From contig JALOKS010000072.1 in the NCBI GenBank assembly GCA_025456385.1, positions 1-12,478 on the forward strand: 12,478 nucleotides of DNA, written 5' to 3'. Shown here in pieces: positions 9,170 through 12,478 of this stretch (the first letter of the stretch is position 1; every line of letters begins with the position of its first letter). The notes below the pieces were generated by a model that saw only the letters and a program-made list of their open reading frames with translations, searched no databases and was not told where the DNA came from. This DNA comes from Thermoanaerobaculales bacterium (GTDB lineage: Bacteria > Acidobacteriota > Thermoanaerobaculia > Thermoanaerobaculales > Sulfomarinibacteraceae). Made by a program: the position numbers and the translations under genes.

Positions 9170-10225
9170 TCACGGCAGGAGCTCGGACGACACCAGCCAC
9201 GGGTGGCTGAACCAGTGGAAGCGGTAGCCTCGCGCCGCAGGCGCGGTGCAGTTGACGCGCGCGCGCCCCTCCGTCAGCTCCGTGGGGGGAACCACGGCGA
9301 AGCGTCGCCCCGGCTCGAGCCACTCGAGCTCCACCTCGCCCTGCCCCCCGACGAAGCACCGCAGGCGCTCCAGACGGGCGTCGGTCGCGCCCAGGGTGAC
9401 CTCGACCCGCGGCCGTCGCGAGCTCGTCACGGGGTCCCAGGGCTTCACCGCGACGATTGGCAGCGGCCTCGTCGCGACCTTGAGCGCGAAGTCGTCGATG
9501 CCGGCGAAGGTTCCGGCCATCGAGTAGCGGGGCAGCGCCCGTCGGTCGCTCCCGCGCCCGACCGCGCCCGAGTGCTGCCCGAAGGCGACATAGCCGAGCT
9601 CCGTCACCAGATCCGCGACGCTCCGGTCGTACTCCCCGTTGGGGTACGCGAGCACGCCCTCGAGGGGGTGGAGCTCGTCCTGCAGCCGCGCCTGCGCCCT
9701 CTCGATCTCTCCCCGCACCCGCACCATGCGGTCCATCTCGCTCGCCACGCCGGGCCGGTGGACGAAGGAGAGGTGGCTCGCGCCGCGGTTGGCGAAGGTC
9801 GCCCCCTGCTCCTCCATCTCCCGCATCTGGCTCCAGGACATGTAGCCCGGGTGGCGGGCGTCCACGAAGTCGGTCGCGACGAAAACCGTGTAGGGATAGC
9901 CGCGGGCAGCCAGGCGGGGGTGCGCCTGTGTGGCGGCCGAGAGGTAGGCGTCCTCGACCGTGATCGCCACCGCTCGTTCCGGGAGCTCGCCCCGGCCCTC
10001 GACGGCGGCCACCACCTCGGACAGTGGGACCACAGTGTACCCGTTGTCCGCGAGGTAGGCGAGGTGGCCTTCGAACTGCTCGACGCTGACGCTGGTCGAC
10101 GGGTGGCCGACCTCGCCGAAACGGTGGTACATCATCACCACGGCCTCGTCGGCGGCGGCCGAGAAGCCCGCGGCGAGCAGGACGCACGGCGCGAGGGCGG
10201 CGAGCCGCAGCAGCTCAGTCGACAC
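9170..10225 (-). CDS. Secreted polysaccharide deacetylase (NodB-like) homologue with altered catalytic motifs
   Basis: This 351-residue protein has a signal peptide (STELLRLAALAPCVLLAAG, likely cut after SAAA) followed by a NodB-type fold: MMYHRFGE near 31-38, ITVEDAYLSA near 88-97, YPYTVFVATDFVD, YMSWSQMREM, FANRGASHLSF near 144-154, and AYPNGEYD. Active deacetylases of this class normally have T-F-D-D at the first motif and H-(S/T)-x-x-H at the second. Here the first is T89-V-E-D92, so the catalytic-base Asp is Glu. The second is R147-G-A-S-H151, so the first zinc His is Arg. The protein may be weakly active, use another metal set, or be non-catalytic. About 120 residues after the NodB part form a beta-rich tail. 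GTG 10225 is preferred because CGGAGG sits 6 bases upstream; the GTG at 10231 abuts that motif. It converges on mutB with 4 bases between the stops. Confidence 0.8.
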   Translation of the reverse strand: MSTELLRLAALAPCVLLAAGFSAAADEAVVMMYHRFGEVGHPSTSVSVEQFEGHLAYLADNGYTVVPLSEVVAAVEGRGELPERAVAITVEDAYLSAATQAHPRLAARGYPYTVFVATDFVDARHPGYMSWSQMREMEEQGATFANRGASHLSFVHRPGVASEMDRMVRVRGEIERAQARLQDELHPLEGVLAYPNGEYDRSVADLVTELGYVAFGQHSGAVGRGSDRRALPRYSMAGTFAGIDDFALKVATRPLPIVAVKPWDPVTSSRRPRVEVTLGATDARLERLRCFVGGQGEVELEWLEPGRRFAVVPPTELTEGRARVNCTAPAARGYRFHWFSHPWLVSSELLP

Positions 10226-10340
10226 CCTCACCCTCCGAAATCACATGGACGGGTGGACGGTCTCCGGCGCCCGGCACCGCGGCGCCGGAGCCGACCGCCA
10301 CGCGCAGGATCAGCGGTTCTCGTGAGCTCGGTTCAAGCAT
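10215..10340 (-). CDS. Possible 41-residue leader ORF ahead of the deacetylase
   Basis: An ATG at 10340 opens a short frame encoding MLEPSSREPLILRVAVGSGA and 21 further residues, ending at a TGA that overlaps the first codons of the deacetylase in a different frame. It has a GGAGGAG motif (10358-10352), although the 11-base spacing is long, and an extended -10 element (10378-10370) begins about 30 bases upstream of the ATG. A perfect 10-bp inverted repeat lies within it. G or C at third positions is lower than in the long genes, which weakens the coding case. The peptide matches no family I recognise. It could be a leader peptide controlling the deacetylase, or simply 5' untranslated sequence. 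Confidence 0.3.
   Translation of the reverse strand: MLEPSSREPLILRVAVGSGAAVPGAGDRPPVHVISEGEGVD
10232..10237 (-). promoter_or_regulatory. Ribosome-binding site that decides the deacetylase start
   Basis: CGGAGG on the minus strand directly touches the GTG at 10231 but is 6 bases from the in-frame GTG at 10225, so the shorter form is the likely product. Confidence 0.6.
10262..10290. repeat. Perfect 10-bp inverted repeat (hairpin) upstream of the deacetylase
   Basis: CTCCGGCGCC at 10262-10271 and GGCGCCGGAG at 10281-10290 are exact reverse complements around a 9-base loop. In RNA this would be a very stable stem about 30-60 bases before the deacetylase start. There is no T-run after it on either strand, so it is not a standard intrinsic terminator. 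A regulatory stem or a fortuitous G+C-rich palindrome are both possible. Confidence 0.6.
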
Positions 10341-10369
10341 CAAACAGGGTTCTCCTCCGGACGCCTTCG

Positions 10370-10378
10370 ATCATATCA
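10370..10378 (-). promoter_or_regulatory. Extended -10 promoter for the deacetylase transcript
   Basis: On the minus strand the sequence TGATATGAT contains TATGAT (5 of 6 match to the -10 consensus) directly preceded by TGA, the TGn extended -10 element. No convincing -35 is visible, which extended -10 promoters tolerate. The predicted start near 10363 would give a leader of about 135 bases before the deacetylase, including the small ORF and hairpin. Confidence 0.45.
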
Positions 10379-10426
10379 GCCTTGCGGATCGTCGTTGCCG
10401 TCCCGGCGACGGCGGCACGGGCGCCG

Positions 10427-10456
10427 GTGGCGGCCTGCGGCCGGCCCACGTATGAT
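10427..10456 (+). promoter_or_regulatory. Possible promoter ahead of meaB
   Basis: TATGAT (10451-10456; 5 of 6 match to -10) lies 41 bases before the meaB ATG. A weak GTGGCG (10427-10432) sits 18 bases upstream of it. The layout resembles the element before mutA. No B12-box or cobalamin-riboswitch core is visible between it and meaB. Confidence 0.4.
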
Positions 10457-10496
10457 CGGCCGGCCGGCGCTCCCGGCGAGGGCTGAAAGTGACGCG

Positions 10497-11501
10497 ATGC
10501 AGATCCTGACCCCGGACAACGAAACGCTCCTGCGCGGCATCCGCGCCGGCGACCGGGCCCTGCTCGGGCGCGCGCTGACCCTCGTCGAGTCGAACCTCGG
10601 CGAGGACCGCCGCCGCGCCCAGGAGCTCCTGAACGCCCTGCTGCCAGGCACCGGCGGCGCCCGCCGCATCGGCATCTCCGGGGTCCCCGGCGTCGGCAAG
10701 AGCACCTTCATTGAAACCCTCGGCTGCCGCCTGCTCGGGCTGGGCCACCGCGTGGCCGTCCTCGCCGTGGACCCCTCCTCGACCGTGTCCCGGGGCTCGA
10801 TCCTCGGCGACAAGACGCGGATGGAGCGGCTGGCGGCGGCCGATGCCGCCTTCATCCGCCCCTCGCCGACCGCAGGCTCTCTCGGCGGCGTCGCGCGCAA
10901 GACCCGGGAGTCCATCCTGGTCTGCGAGGCCGCGGGCTACGACGTTGTCATCGTCGAGACGGTCGGCGTCGGGCAGTCCGAGGTGGCGGTCGCCGACATG
11001 GTGGACTGCCTGCTGCTGCTGATGCTGACCGGCGCCGGCGACGAGCTGCAGGGCATCAAGCGCGGCATCCTCGAGCTTGCCGACGTGATCGCGGTCAACA
11101 AGGCCGACGAGGCCAACCTGGCGGCGGCGGAGCACCTGTGCGCGGAGCTCGGGCGCGCGCTCGAGCTGCTGCGGTCGGCCGGCGACGACGGCTGGCGGCC
11201 GCGGGTGGTGGCCACCTCGGGGCGGACCGGCGCCGGCCTCGACGAGCTGTGGGCGATCGTCGAAGCCCATCGCGCGCAGCTCGCGGCGAGCGGCGAGCTC
11301 GGGCGCCGGCGGCGGCGGCAGCTCCTCGGCTGGATGTGGTCCCTCGTCGACGAGGGCCTGCGCGCCGCGGTCCGCGAGCACCCGGGCGTCGCGGCCTCAC
11401 TGGCCGAGCTCGAGGACGCCGTGCTCGCGGGCCGCACCACCCCCACCACGGCCGCGGAACGGATCCTCGAGACGCTGAGGCTGCCCGCTGAGCGGCGGTG
11501 A
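10497..11501 (+). CDS. meaB: MeaB/ArgK-family GTPase, methylmalonyl-CoA mutase chaperone
   Basis: MeaB is a cytoplasmic G3E-family GTPase. It binds methylmalonyl-CoA mutase, gates adenosylcobalamin loading and limits inactivation of the enzyme. The protein has 334 residues, the family's usual size. Visible motifs: Walker A GVPGVGKST at 62-70 (K68 binds the phosphates); VDPSS at 91-95 followed by SRGSILGDKTRM (many members have SGG here; a basic residue at this place also occurs in the family); ETVGVGQSE at 154-162; and the guanine-specificity motif NKAD at 201-204. The C-terminal region after about 270 is the helical dimerisation arm. ATG 10497 gives the usual MeaB start (MQILTPDNETLLRGIRAGDR). 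The frame is open upstream, but that stretch is Arg-rich and overlaps the promoter. The gene is separated from its client genes mutAB by the oppositely oriented deacetylase. Confidence 0.95.
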   Translation: MQILTPDNETLLRGIRAGDRALLGRALTLVESNLGEDRRRAQELLNALLPGTGGARRIGISGVPGVGKSTFIETLGCRLLGLGHRVAVLAVDPSSTVSRGSILGDKTRMERLAAADAAFIRPSPTAGSLGGVARKTRESILVCEAAGYDVVIVETVGVGQSEVAVADMVDCLLLLMLTGAGDELQGIKRGILELADVIAVNKADEANLAAAEHLCAELGRALELLRSAGDDGWRPRVVATSGRTGAGLDELWAIVEAHRAQLAASGELGRRRRRQLLGWMWSLVDEGLRAAVREHPGVAASLAELEDAVLAGRTTPTTAAERILETLRLPAERR

Positions 11502-11508
11502 TTCCCGG

Positions 11509-11529
11509 CGGGGGCCTCGGCCGCCCCCG
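11509..11529. terminator. Possible bidirectional terminator hairpin between meaB and the porin
   Basis: CGGGGGC (11509-11515) and GCCCCCG (11523-11529) form an exact 7-bp stem with a 7-base loop in the 32-base gap between two convergent genes. The position suits a shared terminator, but no T-run follows on either strand, so termination here is unproven. Confidence 0.4.
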
Positions 11530-11533
11530 ATCG

Positions 11534-12478
11534 CTACCACGGGTTGTACTGGAGTCTGAGCACGACGATGTTGGCGGAGCCGCGGTCCTCCGGCTGGGCG
11601 TGGATGTAGTTCAGCCCGATGCGGGCGGTGGCGTTGACGTACCAGTTGAGGGCGATGCCGAGGTCGCGCAGCTCGCCGCCTTCGATCAGACCGTCGTCGA
11701 GGTCGACCCGGGAGATCCGCCCCGCGACCTCCCATGCGCCGCTGTGGCGCCTCCTGAAAGGGCTTCCATTCGCGTACTTGGTGAGCGGCCGCACCCGATC
11801 GAAGGTGCCGCTGTTGGCGCGGTAGGGTCGGCTTTCGCCGGTGAGAAACCACCCGACCTGGATGTACGAGCCGTGGAACAGCGGATCGCCCGCTCCTTCA
11901 GCCGAGACGTCGGTCAGGATGTGCTCGGCGGTCGCCCACAGCGGCCCCTTCACGGCGGCCAGCTCCGCGCCGAGCAGGCGCACCCTACCGGCTGAGATCT
12001 GGCCCGTGTCGACCAGGTGGCCGACGTACCTCGCCTCCGGCCGCGACCGGTACTGGATGTTCCCGCCGGTCGGTGACCGAGAGCTCGCGGAGAGCCCGAC
12101 GTGGAAGAGCGTGCGTCCCTCATCGCGGTACACCGGCCGCCAGGTGACGCGTCCGGTCAGCGAGAGCTGCGAGGTGCTCGCGTTCTGGTCGGTGCTCTTG
12201 CCGACAGAGAACAGGCCCACCGCCCAGGTGAACCAGCCGCGCCGACCGGAGTCGTGCACCATCGCCCCGATGTTGGAACCGGGCGAGAAGGTCTGCACCG
12301 GAAGCGACCTCTCGAGGAAGGAGGTGTTGTACCCGCTCGTCTGGCGCTCGAGGCTGACGGGTTCGCTGATGAAGCCCAGCCGGAGCTTGCCCAGGTAGTG
12401 GCCCCACACCTCGAGCCCGCCCTTGGAGCCTTCGATCCACGCGCTGTCGACCCCCCAGTCGGCGCCGAAGTCGAATGC
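11534..12478 (-). CDS. OprO/OprP-type porin (partial, start lies beyond the right edge)
   Basis: The C-terminal 314 residues of an outer-membrane beta-barrel are present; the signal peptide and first strands are outside the window. At the visible start, AFDFGADWGVDSAWIEG leads into GKLRLGFISEPVSLERQTSG and FLERSLPVQTFSPG. The GQFKEPFSLE-x-x-T-S-like segment and the following F-x-ERS are hallmarks of the phosphate-selective porin O/P family. Later strands alternate aromatic and small residues (FTWAVGLFSVG, WRPVYRDEGRTLFHVG, YIQVGWFLTGE, ALNWYVNATARIGLNYIHAQ), and the chain ends in QYNPW, a terminal aromatic as Bam substrates require. Many family members carry anions other than phosphate, so the substrate is left open. 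The GTG at 12409 is internal: the frame continues upstream with clear family sequence. It converges with meaB. Confidence 0.85.
   Translation of the reverse strand, partial: AFDFGADWGVDSAWIEGSKGGLEVWGHYLGKLRLGFISEPVSLERQTSGYNTSFLERSLPVQTFSPGSNIGAMVHDSGRRGWFTWAVGLFSVGKSTDQNASTSQLSLTGRVTWRPVYRDEGRTLFHVGLSASSRSPTGGNIQYRSRPEARYVGHLVDTGQISAGRVRLLGAELAAVKGPLWATAEHILTDVSAEGAGDPLFHGSYIQVGWFLTGESRPYRANSGTFDRVRPLTKYANGSPFRRRHSGAWEVAGRISRVDLDDGLIEGGELRDLGIALNWYVNATARIGLNYIHAQPEDRGSANIVVLRLQYNPW

Noticed and set aside
10232..10496. Cobalamin riboswitch ahead of the B12-related gene meaB
   Set aside because: No B12-box-like core or multi-stem layout is visible here or before acs and mutA. The palindrome at 10262-10290 is a single stem whose position fits the opposite-strand gene.
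10791..10796. Arg99 of MeaB in place of a Gly of the usual SGGS motif
   Set aside because: Basic residues occur at this position in other MeaB homologues, and all nucleotide-binding motifs are intact.

Overview
This is a 12.5-kb stretch of very G+C-rich DNA (about 70% by eye, with G or C at most third codon positions) from a Gram-negative bacterium. Two outer-membrane porins and several Sec-type signal peptides show the outer membrane. The gene content and protein style would fit an uncultivated Acidobacteriota-like or deltaproteobacterial-like lineage, but nothing here fixes the taxonomy. I saw no rRNA, tRNA, CRISPR array, insertion sequence or phage gene.

Layout. (A) 1-2771, minus strand: an extracytoplasmic flavin-redox operon in the order apbE-like flavin transferase, coiled-coil porin, FMN-binding-domain protein (cut by the window edge). 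The apbE reading frame is broken: its start and its C-terminal two thirds lie in different frames, and roughly 35-40 expected residues are missing between them. (B) 2772-2929: an A+T-richer divergent promoter region. (C) 2930-9165, plus strand: acs (acetate-CoA ligase), mutA and mutB (the two methylmalonyl-CoA mutase subunits). mutA and mutB overlap by 8 bases. (D) 9170-10225, minus strand: a secreted NodB-type polysaccharide deacetylase homologue with altered active-site motifs. It ends 4 bases from the mutB stop and is preceded by a possible 41-residue leader ORF containing a perfect 10-bp hairpin. (E) 10497-11501, plus strand: meaB, the GTPase chaperone of methylmalonyl-CoA mutase. (F) 11534-12478, minus strand: an OprO/OprP-type porin, open at the right edge.

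How the genes work together. acs, mutA, mutB and meaB form an acyl-CoA module. Acs makes acetyl-CoA (or possibly propionyl-CoA) from the free acid. MutAB interconverts methylmalonyl-CoA and succinyl-CoA using adenosylcobalamin, and MeaB protects and reloads the mutase cofactor. The epimerase and carboxylase needed to complete the propionate route are not in the window. On the left, an intact ApbE would attach FMN covalently to the neighbouring FMN-binding protein outside the cytoplasm. The break in apbE therefore matters, and it needs to be separated from an assembly error. Most of the window is conventional metabolism. The points worth a second look are the apbE lesion, the altered deacetylase motifs, the leader ORF and hairpin, and the similar promoter-like elements before mutA and meaB.
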